A stretch of DNA of 64,000 nt from Bryobacteraceae bacterium (GTDB lineage Bacteria; Acidobacteriota; Terriglobia; Bryobacterales; Bryobacteraceae), in contig JANWXD010000013.1 of assembly GCA_025055455.1 (NCBI GenBank), positions 35,603 through 99,602 on the forward strand, in the 5' to 3' direction. The translations under genes and the position numbers were made by a program. This document shows, piece by piece, positions 1-13,358 of the stretch. Position 1 is the stretch's first letter. Each line of letters begins with the position of its first letter. The notes beneath the pieces are model-generated. The model ran no database searches, was not told the origin of the DNA, and saw nothing but the letters and a program-made list of their open reading frames with translations.

Positions 1-1
1 C

Positions 2-1162
2 CTGTTCCGCGTGCAAGGACAGGAATTCGTGCTGAGGCAAGGAGAATGGTCCGATTGGGTGCGCGTGCGCTTCGCCCTGGTGCGGGGCGTGGCGGAGGTC
101 GCCGGGATGTTCCGGATCTACGCGAAACGACTCAAGCCGTACGTGGAAGTTTACATCTCTCCCCTGAATCTGGACCCGGAGGATCCGGCGCTGCCCATCT
201 CGACGCCTCCCTCCTACAGCCGCGAGCTTGCCCGCGCGGTGGGCCCCTTCTTCACCCAAGGCATGGCGGAGGACACCGCCGCGCTGCGGCGGGGCATCTT
301 TACCCTGGAGGAGTATCTCCAACAGAGCCGCTTGGTCTCCCTCGAACACCTCCGGCTGCTCCGCTTCGAACTGAGCCGCTTCCAGGACGGCCTGCTGTTT
401 TTCCACTTCTTCGGGGTCGATCAGGACTCTCACATCTTGTGGGGCGAGCACGAGCACCGACTGCTCGAAACCTACCGGATGGCGGACGCCGCCTTGGGCG
501 AGGTCCTTCAGAAGGCGCCCGACGCCACGGTGATCGTCATGTCCGACCACGGCTTTGCCCGGTTCGATCGGGCCGTGCACCTGAATACGTGGCTTTGGAA
601 GGAGGGCTTCCTCCACTTGGACGATCCTTCGAAGGCGTCCGACCAAGAAGGGTTTCCTCACGTAGATTGGAGCCGCACCCGAGCCTACGCCCTGGGTCTC
701 AACGCGGTATACTTGAACCTGACCGGACGAGAAACCGGCGGCATCGTCGCCCCAGGGTCGGAAGCCGAAAACCTGTTGCGCGAAATCCGCCGGCGTTTGC
801 TCGCCTGGCGCGACCCGGCCACGGGCGCGCACGCCGCGGAAGCGGTGTATCTGGGTCGAGACGTCTATCGAGGAGCAGCCGCCCATGAGGCGCCGGATTT
901 GATCGTCGGCTGGGCGCCGGGATACCGCGCCTCGTGGCAAACGGCGCTCGGCGCCGTGCCCGGCATCGTGGCGGAGGACAACCGGGACGAATGGCGCGGA
1001 GACCACTGCATCGCGGCGGAGCGCGTCCCCGGCGTGCTCATTGTCAATCGCCCTCTACGGCAGGCCGCTCCCCGCTTGGCGGACCTGACAGTCACGCTGC
1101 TCCGCGAGTTCGGAGTGCCACCGCCGTCTCCGATGCGCGGGAGACCTCTTTTCGGAGACTAA
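2..1162 (+). CDS. Alkaline-phosphatase-superfamily phosphodiesterase, 5'-truncated by window edge
   Basis: The frame is open from the first bases of the window, so the start codon lies upstream; a GTG at 11 is in frame but need not be the start. Visible superfamily features are a metal-site block with D-Q-D-S-H (about 420-435), an S-D-H-G-F block (about 541-555) and a late G-D-H block (about 1000), which is the pattern of type I phosphodiesterase/nucleotide pyrophosphatase-like enzymes. These hydrolyse phosphoester bonds using two metal ions; the substrate cannot be read from sequence. It is followed 8 bases later by a small DNA-binding-like gene and then a membrane protein on the same strand, so the three are probably co-transcribed. 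Family assignment is fairly secure, exact function is not. Confidence 0.75.
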   Translation: MFRVQGQEFVLRQGEWSDWVRVRFALVRGVAEVAGMFRIYAKRLKPYVEVYISPLNLDPEDPALPISTPPSYSRELARAVGPFFTQGMAEDTAALRRGIFTLEEYLQQSRLVSLEHLRLLRFELSRFQDGLLFFHFFGVDQDSHILWGEHEHRLLETYRMADAALGEVLQKAPDATVIVMSDHGFARFDRAVHLNTWLWKEGFLHLDDPSKASDQEGFPHVDWSRTRAYALGLNAVYLNLTGRETGGIVAPGSEAENLLREIRRRLLAWRDPATGAHAAEAVYLGRDVYRGAAAHEAPDLIVGWAPGYRASWQTALGAVPGIVAEDNRDEWRGDHCIAAERVPGVLIVNRPLRQAAPRLADLTVTLLREFGVPPPSPMRGRPLFGD

Positions 1163-1170
1163 CAGTGCCC

Positions 1171-1362
1171 ATGTTTCGAACTACCATCAAGCTCAACAAA
1201 GCTCTTTGGCAGCGCGTCAAGCGCTGCGCCGAAAGCCAAGGCTACAGCTCGGTGGACGAATTCGTCCAACACGTTCTCGAAAAAGAAACGACTCGAATCG
1301 AGGAGGCGGAGTCCGATCAAGAGATCGCCCGCAAACTGAAAGGCCTCGGCTACCTGGACTGA
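1171..1362 (+). CDS. Small ribbon-helix-helix-like protein (63 aa)
   Basis: The chosen ATG at 1171 gives a 63-residue protein; a GTG two codons upstream (1165) is an alternative. A much longer in-frame extension reaching back over the phosphodiesterase gene is an overlap artefact. The N-terminus reads like a ribbon-helix-helix strand (M-F-R-T-T-I-K-L) followed by two helices (A-L-W-Q-R-V-K-R, then Y-S-S-V-D-E-F-V-Q-H-V-L), then a charged tail ending in K-G-L-G-Y. RHH proteins act as small dimeric DNA binders or antitoxins, but no toxin-like partner is adjacent. It lies between the phosphodiesterase (8 bases) and the membrane protein (16 bases), so it may belong with them. Function not known. 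Confidence 0.65.
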   Translation: MFRTTIKLNKALWQRVKRCAESQGYSSVDEFVQHVLEKETTRIEEAESDQEIARKLKGLGYLD

Positions 1363-1378
1363 CAGGCGGGTCGCCGTC

Positions 1379-2188
1379 GTGGAGTTCGTCCTCAGCGTCC
1401 TCGGCGCCGCGGCGAGGGGTCTTTTGCAACGGTTAGACGATTGGCCCCCCATGCTCAGCTTGGCCGGCCTCAGTGTTTTGACAGGGATCGGCATGCTGTG
1501 GGTGTTCGGTCGCCTGTCGGACCAGGAAGCCATCCGGGCGGTCAAGCGGGAGCTGGCGGCGTGTCTGTATGAGATTCGCTTGTTCGCCGACGAGCCCTCG
1601 CTGATCTGGAGGGCGCAGAAGCACCTGCTTACGCGCAATTTGCGGTATCTCGCCCTTATGCTGCGGCCGGCGTTGGCTCTCACGGCGCCGATGGTGCTGC
1701 TGTTGATTCACCTGGATGCGTTCTTTGGACGCGCTCCGATTCCCCCTGGGCAGGCAGCCCTGGTGAAGGTCCAGCTCGAACGCGCAGCCCCTCTGGAAGC
1801 CGCGTTGGAGACCCCGGCGGGCGTTGCCGTGGAAACGCTCCCCGTCCGACTTCCGGAGCAATGGCAGCTGGTCTGGCGGATCCGACCGAGCCGCGAAATG
1901 GTGGGCACGTTGCGACTGCGAGTGCACGACCGCCTCTACGAAAAACAGTTGGTTGCCGGCGCGCCTCCTCGATATCTAACTTCGCAGCGCGTGCGATCGT
2001 TTTGGAGCTGGGTGGCCCACTCCGGTGAGGCGCGGTTGCCCGAGGGGCCCGTGCGCGCCATCGAGATCGTCTATCCGCCCGCAAAGCTGAGCTGGGGACC
2101 GCTGCAATTCCATTGGCTGGTCTGGTTCCTGCTGCTTTCGTTGGCCGCGGCCTGGGCGCTTCGCGGTCCGTTCGACGTAACCCTGTAA
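1379..2188 (+). CDS. Unrecognised three-segment membrane protein
   Basis: GTG start at 1379, 269 residues. Hydrophobic segments are predicted at about residues 25-43, 92-115 and 242-262. Between the first two lies a charged helical stretch (about 47-90, rich in R/K/E), and between the last two a soluble, strand-rich domain of about 125 residues. The layout loosely recalls small YidC/DUF106-like insertases (helix, cytoplasmic hairpin, helix) with an added soluble domain, but no diagnostic residues were recognised, so this is only a resemblance. It is the third gene of the putative phosphodiesterase-RHH-membrane set and is followed by metK after 81 bases. Confidence 0.6.
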   Translation: MEFVLSVLGAAARGLLQRLDDWPPMLSLAGLSVLTGIGMLWVFGRLSDQEAIRAVKRELAACLYEIRLFADEPSLIWRAQKHLLTRNLRYLALMLRPALALTAPMVLLLIHLDAFFGRAPIPPGQAALVKVQLERAAPLEAALETPAGVAVETLPVRLPEQWQLVWRIRPSREMVGTLRLRVHDRLYEKQLVAGAPPRYLTSQRVRSFWSWVAHSGEARLPEGPVRAIEIVYPPAKLSWGPLQFHWLVWFLLLSLAAAWALRGPFDVTL

Positions 2189-2269
2189 GCGTGAGGCTTT
2201 CCGGCGGGACTCGGGAACACTTTCTGCTAAACTGATCGTTTCGCCGCGATTCGATCCTGGGAGGTAGTC

Positions 2270-4727
<2,458 letters not shown>

Positions 4728-4738
4728 CCGCGCGCTCC

Positions 4739-5998
4739 ATGAGCACCGAGCAGAGCTGCAAGCGCACGCTCCACATCACTGTCCCCGCCGAGGAAGTCGA
4801 AAGAGCCACCGAGAAGGTTGTCCGAGAGCTGGCGGCGCGCGTCCGCGTGCCCGGCTTTCGGCCTGGCAAAGTGCCGCCGACTCTGGTGCGCACCCGGTTC
4901 GCCGCCGACGTCCGGCAGGCCCTCGTCGAAGAGCTGATTCCCAAGTTCCTCCAGAAAAAAGTCGAGGAGGACAACCTGCGCGTCGTGGGCACTCCGGACA
5001 TCACGCGCATTCAACTCGAGCCCGGCCAGCCCATGCAGTTCACGGTCGAGCTGGAAGTCGCCCCAGAGATCGAACTCAAACCATACCGGGATTTGACGGT
5101 CCCCTACCGCGATCCGGTCGTCACCGAGGAAGAAGTGCACGCGCGGCTGGAGGCGATCCGCGAGCGGCGCGCCGAATACGTCACCCTCGAGCCCCGGCCC
5201 GCGCAGGAGGGAGACTACGCCGCGGTGGCCCTGGAGAGCTTCGACACCGCCGGCAAACTGGTGGGGCGGCAGGAAGAAGTCCTCGTCCACATCGGCTCGG
5301 AAGACACCCTGCCGGAGTTCACGGAAAACCTGCGGGGCATGTCGCCGGGCGAGGAAAAGGAGTTCGAGGTCCGCTATCCGGACGACTACGGCGACGAGAA
5401 GCTGGCCGGCAAGACGCTGCGGTTTCACGCGCGCCTCAAAGCCATCCGGCGCAAGGAACTGCCCGAGCTGAACGATGAATTCGCCGCCGAGGTCGGGGAC
5501 TTCCGCAGCCTGGATGAATTGCGGGAGGAGATCCGCCGGTCTCTGCTGCGAGAAAAGGAGTTCCTGGCGCGACAAGAGGCCAAGAACAAACTGGTGGAGC
5601 AGTTGGTCGCGCTCCACGACTTCCCGGTTCCGGAAGCGTTCCTCGACCAGCAGCTCGAGCGTCAGTTGCGGGAGTTTTTCGCGTCCCGCGGGGTGGATCC
5701 CCGCTCGGTGCGCGTGGATTGGCAGCGGCTGAAGGAATCCCAGCGGGACCGAGCCCTCCTGGAAGTGAAGGCCTCGCTGCTGCTGGACAAGATCGCGGAC
5801 CGGGAAGGCATCGAAGCCACCGTGGAGGAAGTGGATCGCGAGGTGCAGCGTCTGGCCCGGCAGGAGCGCGAGAACGTGGTGGCCATGCGCCGGAAACTGG
5901 AGCAGCAGGGAGCGCTGCGACGGATCGCCTCCCGCATCCGGGCGGAAAAGACGCTGGATTTTCTGTTCGAACACGCGCGCAAAGTGCCGGGCGGGTGA
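4739..5998 (+). CDS. tig: Trigger factor (ribosome-associated chaperone)
   Basis: Peptidyl-prolyl isomerase and chaperone that meets nascent chains at the ribosome exit. 419 residues from ATG 4739; an earlier in-frame start at 4709 would overlap ahcY. The ribosome-binding loop signature G-F-R-P-G-K-V-P is at residues 37-44. A shortened FKBP-like domain follows (about 150-240; the block T-L-P-E-F-T-E-N-L and G-M-S-P-G-E are visible), then the helical C-terminal chaperone arms. Its position just before clpX and lon matches the common tig-clpP-clpX-lon order, but clpP is absent. Confidence 0.95.
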   Translation: MSTEQSCKRTLHITVPAEEVERATEKVVRELAARVRVPGFRPGKVPPTLVRTRFAADVRQALVEELIPKFLQKKVEEDNLRVVGTPDITRIQLEPGQPMQFTVELEVAPEIELKPYRDLTVPYRDPVVTEEEVHARLEAIRERRAEYVTLEPRPAQEGDYAAVALESFDTAGKLVGRQEEVLVHIGSEDTLPEFTENLRGMSPGEEKEFEVRYPDDYGDEKLAGKTLRFHARLKAIRRKELPELNDEFAAEVGDFRSLDELREEIRRSLLREKEFLARQEAKNKLVEQLVALHDFPVPEAFLDQQLERQLREFFASRGVDPRSVRVDWQRLKESQRDRALLEVKASLLLDKIADREGIEATVEEVDREVQRLARQERENVVAMRRKLEQQGALRRIASRIRAEKTLDFLFEHARKVPGG

Positions 5999-6016
5999 AG
6001 CGCTTCCCGCGGCGCG

Positions 6017-6046
6017 TTGCCGCCGCGGCGAGCCGTGAGAGATAAT
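6017..6046 (+). promoter_or_regulatory. Candidate promoter for clpX
   Basis: TTGCCG (6017-6022) and GATAAT (6041-6046) are separated by 18 bases, in the gap between tig and clpX. The -10 matches the consensus at 5 of 6 positions, the -35 at 4 of 6. It would let clpX and lon be transcribed separately from the metK-ahcY-tig unit. Seen by eye only. Confidence 0.4.
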
Positions 6047-6102
6047 AGGGTTGGATTTCGGCCCATGGCGAGGCCTTGCCAATCTCCGGGTGGGGGCGGC
6101 AC

Positions 6103-7365
<1,263 letters not shown>

Positions 7366-7452
7366 CGGTTCTCCGAATCGTCGCACCCGGCGGCAACGCG
7401 CCGGTTGGGTCCTCAGGCGCCATCTCGGAGAGGGCGGGGTCCAAAGATAACG

Positions 7453-9867
7453 ATGCTGACGTCACGAGAACGTTCCGAAACCAAGCGGCTGCCGATGATG
7501 CCCGTCCGCGACGTGGTCATCTTCCCGCACATGATGACGCCGTTCGTGGTCGGCCGCGAGTCCAGCGTGCGCGCCTTGGAGGACGCTCTGGCCGGCGACA
7601 AGAAAATCTTCTTGGCCACTCAGCACGACGCCTCCGTGGACGAGCCGCGCCCGGACGAGATCTACAGCGTCGGAACGATCGTCAACATCGTCCAGAGCCT
7701 GAAATTGCCCGACGGCAACATCAAAGTGCTCGTGGAAGGCGTCGAGCGCGGCAAGATCGTCAGCGTCTCCGACGAGGAGGGCTTCTTCCGCGCGGTGGTG
7801 CGGACGTTCCAGTACAAGGTGGAGTCGGGTCCGCAACTGGATGCGCTCATCGGACGCGTCACCACCCTGTTTGAGCAGTACGTCAAGCTCAGTCAAAACC
7901 TCAACTACGAAACCATGATCGCCGCCATCCGGGTCGACGACCCCGGGCGGCTGGCGGACACGGTGGGGGCCAACCTGCAACTCACGATCGAGGAAAAGCA
8001 GGAGCTGCTCGAGATCTTCGACCCGGTCGAACGCCTCAACCGCGTGGCCGACCTGCTGGACATCGAGATCGAAAAGCTCAACATGGACCGCACCATCCAG
8101 GGCCGCGTCAAGCGACAGATGGAGCGGGCGCAAAAGGAGTATTACCTCAACGAGAAGATCAAGGCCATCCAGAAGGAGCTCGGTCGCGGCGAGAAAAGCG
8201 AGTTCGACGAGCTGCGCAAGAAGATCGAGGCGGCCGGCATGAGCAAAGAGGCTCACGACAAGGCCATGGCCGAGCTCAAGCGCCTGGAAAGCATGCCCCC
8301 GATGTCGGCCGAGTCCACCGTTTCGCGCAACTATCTGGACTGGCTGCTGGCCGTGCCGTGGAAAAAACGGACGCGTGAAATTCGCGACTTGAAGTACGCC
8401 GAACAGGTTCTGGAGTCGGACCACTACGGGCTCGAGAAGGTGAAAGAGCGCATCCTGGAGTTCCTGGCGGTGCGGCGTTTAGTCAAGCACCCGAAGGGAT
8501 CCATCCTGTGCTTCGTCGGTCCTCCCGGAGTGGGTAAGACGTCCCTCGGCATGTCCATTGCACGGGCCACGGGGCGCAAGTTCGTGCGCCTCTCGCTCGG
8601 CGGCGTGCGGGACGAGGCGGAGATTCGCGGACACCGCCGGACCTATATCGGCGCCTTGCCGGGACAGATCATCCAGATGATGCGGAAAGCCGGCACCAAG
8701 AACCCGGTCTTCATGTTGGACGAAGTGGACAAGATGTCCATGGATTTCCGCGGAGACCCGTCGGCGGCCCTGTTGGAAGTCCTCGATCCGGAACAGAACT
8801 ACATGTTCATGGATCATTACCTCGACGTCGAGTACGATCTCAGCCAGGTGTTTTTCATCTGCACGGCGAACGTGCTCCACACCATTCCGCCAGCCCTTCA
8901 GGACCGCATGGAGGTGATCCGCCTGTCGGGCTACACCGAGCCGGAAAAGCTGGAGATCGCCAAGCGATTCCTGGTGAAAAAGCAGATGCAGCAGGCCGGC
9001 TTGACGGACAAAGACATCCGGTTCACCGACGAAGGCTTGCTGACGCTGATTCAGTACTACACCCGCGAGGCGGGCGTACGAAATCTGGAACGCGAGATCG
9101 GCAACCTGTGCCGCAAGGTGGCCCGCAAGAAGGTTACCTGGGATGGCAAGGATGAGTTTTCGACGGTGGTCATCACGCCGGAAAACATCCCGGAGTTTTT
9201 GGGACCCCAAAAGTTCCGCGATCTGAAGGCCGAAAAGAAAAATGAGGTCGGCGCGGCCATTGGCCTGGCTTGGACGGAGGTGGGCGGGCAGATTCTGACG
9301 ACCGAAGCCACGATCATGGAGGGCAAAGGAAAGCTCACCACCACGGGCAAGCTGGGCGACGTCATGCAAGAGTCGGCCCACGCGGCCATGAGCTATATCC
9401 GGTCCCGCGCCGCCATGCTGGGACTGCCAAAGGACTTTTACCGGCACTTGGATATTCACGTGCACGTTCCCGAGGGCGCCATCCCCAAGGATGGTCCCTC
9501 GGCAGGAATCACCATCGCGACGGCCATCACGAGCGCCCTGACGAAGATCCCGGTGCGCTGTGACGTGGCCATGACGGGGGAGATCACCCTGCGAGGAAGA
9601 GTGTTGCCGATCGGCGGGGTGAAAGAGAAGCTTTTGGCGGCGCACCGCCACGGCATTCGTCAGGTAATTCTGCCCCGGGAAAACGAAAAGGATCTGCCCG
9701 ACATCCCGGAGAATATTCGCAACGAGATGCAGTTGCACTTCGTCGAATCCATGGACGAAGTCTTGAAAATCGCCCTGGAGCGGGAGATCGAGCCGCTGGC
9801 CGTCACGGCCCCGCAGGCCACGGTGGAGGTGGGTGCTCCCGCCGCGCAGGAAGAATTGAGACACTGA
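7453..9867 (+). CDS. lon: Lon protease (LonA type)
   Basis: ATP-dependent serine protease degrading damaged and regulatory proteins. ATG 7453 gives 804 residues, standard for LonA; an in-frame TTG at 7405 is an unlikely alternative. The N-terminal substrate-binding domain begins with [13 protein letters not shown]. The AAA+ domain has Walker A G-P-P-G-V-G-K-T from about residue 356. The protease domain has the catalytic serine in P-K-D-G-P-S-A-G (S683) and the lysine 43 residues later (K726), the Ser-Lys dyad spacing of the family. Downstream is a 169-base gap before rho containing a perfect hairpin. Confidence 0.97.
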   Translation: MLTSRERSETKRLPMMPVRDVVIFPHMMTPFVVGRESSVRALEDALAGDKKIFLATQHDASVDEPRPDEIYSVGTIVNIVQSLKLPDGNIKVLVEGVERGKIVSVSDEEGFFRAVVRTFQYKVESGPQLDALIGRVTTLFEQYVKLSQNLNYETMIAAIRVDDPGRLADTVGANLQLTIEEKQELLEIFDPVERLNRVADLLDIEIEKLNMDRTIQGRVKRQMERAQKEYYLNEKIKAIQKELGRGEKSEFDELRKKIEAAGMSKEAHDKAMAELKRLESMPPMSAESTVSRNYLDWLLAVPWKKRTREIRDLKYAEQVLESDHYGLEKVKERILEFLAVRRLVKHPKGSILCFVGPPGVGKTSLGMSIARATGRKFVRLSLGGVRDEAEIRGHRRTYIGALPGQIIQMMRKAGTKNPVFMLDEVDKMSMDFRGDPSAALLEVLDPEQNYMFMDHYLDVEYDLSQVFFICTANVLHTIPPALQDRMEVIRLSGYTEPEKLEIAKRFLVKKQMQQAGLTDKDIRFTDEGLLTLIQYYTREAGVRNLEREIGNLCRKVARKKVTWDGKDEFSTVVITPENIPEFLGPQKFRDLKAEKKNEVGAAIGLAWTEVGGQILTTEATIMEGKGKLTTTGKLGDVMQESAHAAMSYIRSRAAMLGLPKDFYRHLDIHVHVPEGAIPKDGPSAGITIATAITSALTKIPVRCDVAMTGEITLRGRVLPIGGVKEKLLAAHRHGIRQVILPRENEKDLPDIPENIRNEMQLHFVESMDEVLKIALEREIEPLAVTAPQATVEVGAPAAQEELRH

Positions 9868-9922
9868 ACCCCGCCCGGGAGATCGGACGGAGCGGCAAAG
9901 TCGGCGCTCGCCGGATCTGCGG

Positions 9923-9939
9923 CGGCACCGCCGGTGCCG
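9923..9939. terminator. Hairpin downstream of lon
   Basis: A perfect inverted repeat CGGCACC-GCC-GGTGCCG (7-bp stem, 3-base loop) lies 55 bases after the lon stop and about 100 bases before rho. There is no U-tract, so it is not a textbook intrinsic terminator; it could protect the lon mRNA end, pause polymerase for Rho, or be chance in GC-rich DNA. The rest of this gap (9868-10036) holds nothing recognisable. Confidence 0.35.
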
Positions 9940-10036
9940 GAAAGTTCAAACGCAAGCAATCCAAACTCATGGAACATCACCGGCTCCGCCAGTCGCTCGG
10001 GGGCCGACGACTGGAGGAGCCGGAAGCGAGGTTACC

Positions 10037-11413
<1,377 letters not shown>

Positions 11414-11544
11414 AGAGCCATCTCCCGCTCGGCCCGGCAGATACGATTCCACTCAGCTCGGTTCTCGCCATAACCTCTGGGGCGGGAACGACGTCTTTTC
11501 TGTGAGCAGCGTTGAGGAAAGTGCTTGGCCCCGAGGGGGCGAGC

Positions 11545-11550
11545 TATACT
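11545..11550 (+). promoter_or_regulatory. TATACT -10-like element before the export operon
   Basis: TATACT (5 of 6 matches to TATAAT) ends 19 bases before the first adaptor gene's ATG at 11570. No convincing -35 is seen at 16-18 bases upstream. A short GC hairpin (11528-11540) sits just upstream. This is the most likely promoter of the adaptor-permease-TolC operon. Confidence 0.4.
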
Positions 11551-11569
11551 TTCCAGGGACGGAAATCGC

Positions 11570-13351
11570 ATGCAGCCGCAGACAACTCCTCTTACGGTTC
11601 CGACGCCACCGTTGCGTCCAGCCGAGGTTCCCCCGCGCCCTGCGGTCCGGCCGCGCCGGCCCCGTAGGGGCTTGTACTTGATCCTCGGGGCCGTGGTCGT
11701 GTTAGCGATCGGGCTCGTGTACTGGCTCGGGCCATCGGTGGTTCCCACGCGACAGGCGGCGCCGGGGCTGGGCGCCGTGCCGCTGTACACCGTAACCCCC
11801 GGCGAGGTGCGCCTCACCATTCGGCTCACCGGGACCACCACGCCAGAGCGCTACGCCCTGTTGACGGCGCCGATCTTGCGGGGCGGCCGCGGCGGCGCCC
11901 TCGGCATGGGAGGCGGAATCTCTACGGGGGCGGGTCGTGGGGGCCGAAGCGGAGCCGGGGGTGGCGGGGGCGAATCCCCCTCGACAACCGCCTCGACGGC
12001 GATTCTCGCCAGCGCCGGTGGGGGTGCCTCGGGCGGCGCCATGGTAGCCAGCACCGCTGGAACGGGCTCATCCACTCTCGGTTCGGGCGGTTCGGGCTCT
12101 GCGGCCTTCCGGGCCGCCACGACGCGGTTTGGCGCGACTTCGCCATCCGCTCGGACGACGCGCTCCTCCGCGGGAAGCTCCAGCGGCTCGAGCGCCATGG
12201 GTTCGGGGCTCGGCTCCACGGCGGCGAGCTTGCCGGGCGGCCCGAGCGGTCCGCCTTCCGGTGGAGGCGGCGGGGGAGGCAGCGTCATGGTGGTCTCGGC
12301 CGGGCCCGGGGGCGCCCGCGTCGGGTTCGGTTTGACCTTGGTCAGCACGGCCAAGCCAGGCTCCTGGGTCAAGAAGGGCGATATTGTCGCCGAGTTCGAC
12401 CGCGAGGACATGTTGAATCGGCTGGACGACTTCAAGGCTCGAGTGACCCAAGCCGAAGCCACCATCAAAAGCATTCGCGCCCAGCTTGAGGTTCTCAAGG
12501 ACGCTCACGATCATTCCATCCGGGTGGCCAAGGCCAATTTGGACAAGGCATTGCTGGACTTGAAAACGACTCCCGTCCGGTCCGCCAACGCCTCGGAGAT
12601 TCTGCGCCTGAATGCCGAAGAAGCCGAGGCGATCCACAAGCAACTCCTGAGCGAAGTCAAGTTCATGGAGCAGTCCCTCAACGCCCAGCTGCGGATCGCG
12701 GAACTGGCCCGGGATGAAGCGAAAGTCGAACTCCAGCGCGTCCAAGCCAACGTGGACCGCATGGTGGTCCGGGCGCCCATCGACGGCATGGTCGTGATGC
12801 AAACCGTGATCCGCGGCGGCGAACAAGCGCAGATCCAAGCCGGCGACCAAGTAGGTCCGGGCCAGCCGTACATGCGGATCGTGGATCCAAGCTCGATGCT
12901 GGTGGAGGCGGCCGTCAACCAAGTGGATGCCGAGCGGATCCGCGTCGGTGCCCGAGCCACGGTCCGCTTCGACGCTTACCCCGACTTGGAGCTCCCCGCG
13001 CGCGTGGTTGCCATTGGGGCGATGCCCAAGGCGGCAGGATGGCGCTTGGAGTACGTCAAAGAGATCCCGGTGACGTTGAAACTCGAACGTTTGGATGCCC
13101 GTGTGATCCCGGACTTGTCGGTGAGCGCGGACGTAGAAATCAGCCAGGAGCAGGCTGCGGCCGTCGTGCCGTTGGAAGGGATTTTCCGCGATGGGCCCGG
13201 CCGAGCGCCCTACGTCTTCGTCCGGCGCGGCTCTTCTTGGGAGACCCGTCCAGTCGAGCTGGGGCTGGTCAACCACATCACTGCGGCCGTGCGTTCTGGT
13301 TTGCAGCCCGGCGAAGTGATTGCGCTCCGCCGGCCCCCGGCACCGAAGTAG
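11570..13351 (+). CDS. HlyD/MacA-type periplasmic adaptor A with Gly/Ser-rich insertion
   Basis: 593 residues from ATG 11570. A proline/arginine-rich cytoplasmic N-terminus leads into one membrane anchor (about residues 34-52), then the split biotinyl-lipoyl domain, a long coiled-coil hairpin (about 280-405) and beta-barrel domains (V-D-P-S-S-M-L-V-E-A-A-V at about 443). It should bridge an inner-membrane permease to TolC. Residues about 105-253 are a Gly/Ser/Ala-rich insertion placed inside the first lipoyl half, between T-A-P-I-L-R-G-G and L-T-L-V. A paralog in the same window (45948-47288) has R-G-R-E-G-G running directly into L-T-L-I with no insertion. First gene of a five-gene operon; adaptor B starts 7 bases after it. 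Confidence 0.9.
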   Translation: MQPQTTPLTVPTPPLRPAEVPPRPAVRPRRPRRGLYLILGAVVVLAIGLVYWLGPSVVPTRQAAPGLGAVPLYTVTPGEVRLTIRLTGTTTPERYALLTAPILRGGRGGALGMGGGISTGAGRGGRSGAGGGGGESPSTTASTAILASAGGGASGGAMVASTAGTGSSTLGSGGSGSAAFRAATTRFGATSPSARTTRSSAGSSSGSSAMGSGLGSTAASLPGGPSGPPSGGGGGGGSVMVVSAGPGGARVGFGLTLVSTAKPGSWVKKGDIVAEFDREDMLNRLDDFKARVTQAEATIKSIRAQLEVLKDAHDHSIRVAKANLDKALLDLKTTPVRSANASEILRLNAEEAEAIHKQLLSEVKFMEQSLNAQLRIAELARDEAKVELQRVQANVDRMVVRAPIDGMVVMQTVIRGGEQAQIQAGDQVGPGQPYMRIVDPSSMLVEAAVNQVDAERIRVGARATVRFDAYPDLELPARVVAIGAMPKAAGWRLEYVKEIPVTLKLERLDARVIPDLSVSADVEISQEQAAAVVPLEGIFRDGPGRAPYVFVRRGSSWETRPVELGLVNHITAAVRSGLQPGEVIALRRPPAPK

Positions 13352-13358
13352 GAAAGGC

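Noticed and set aside
934..1170. N-terminal extension of the small RHH-like protein
   Set aside because: The extra codons overlap the phosphodiesterase gene and give an Arg/Gly/Pro-rich shadow sequence; the RHH-like strand begins right at ATG 1171.
2189..2269. Possible SAM riboswitch before metK
   Set aside because: The gap is 81 bases and already contains a -10-like element and ribosome-binding site; no SAM-I core or clear SAM-II pseudoknot could be traced by eye.
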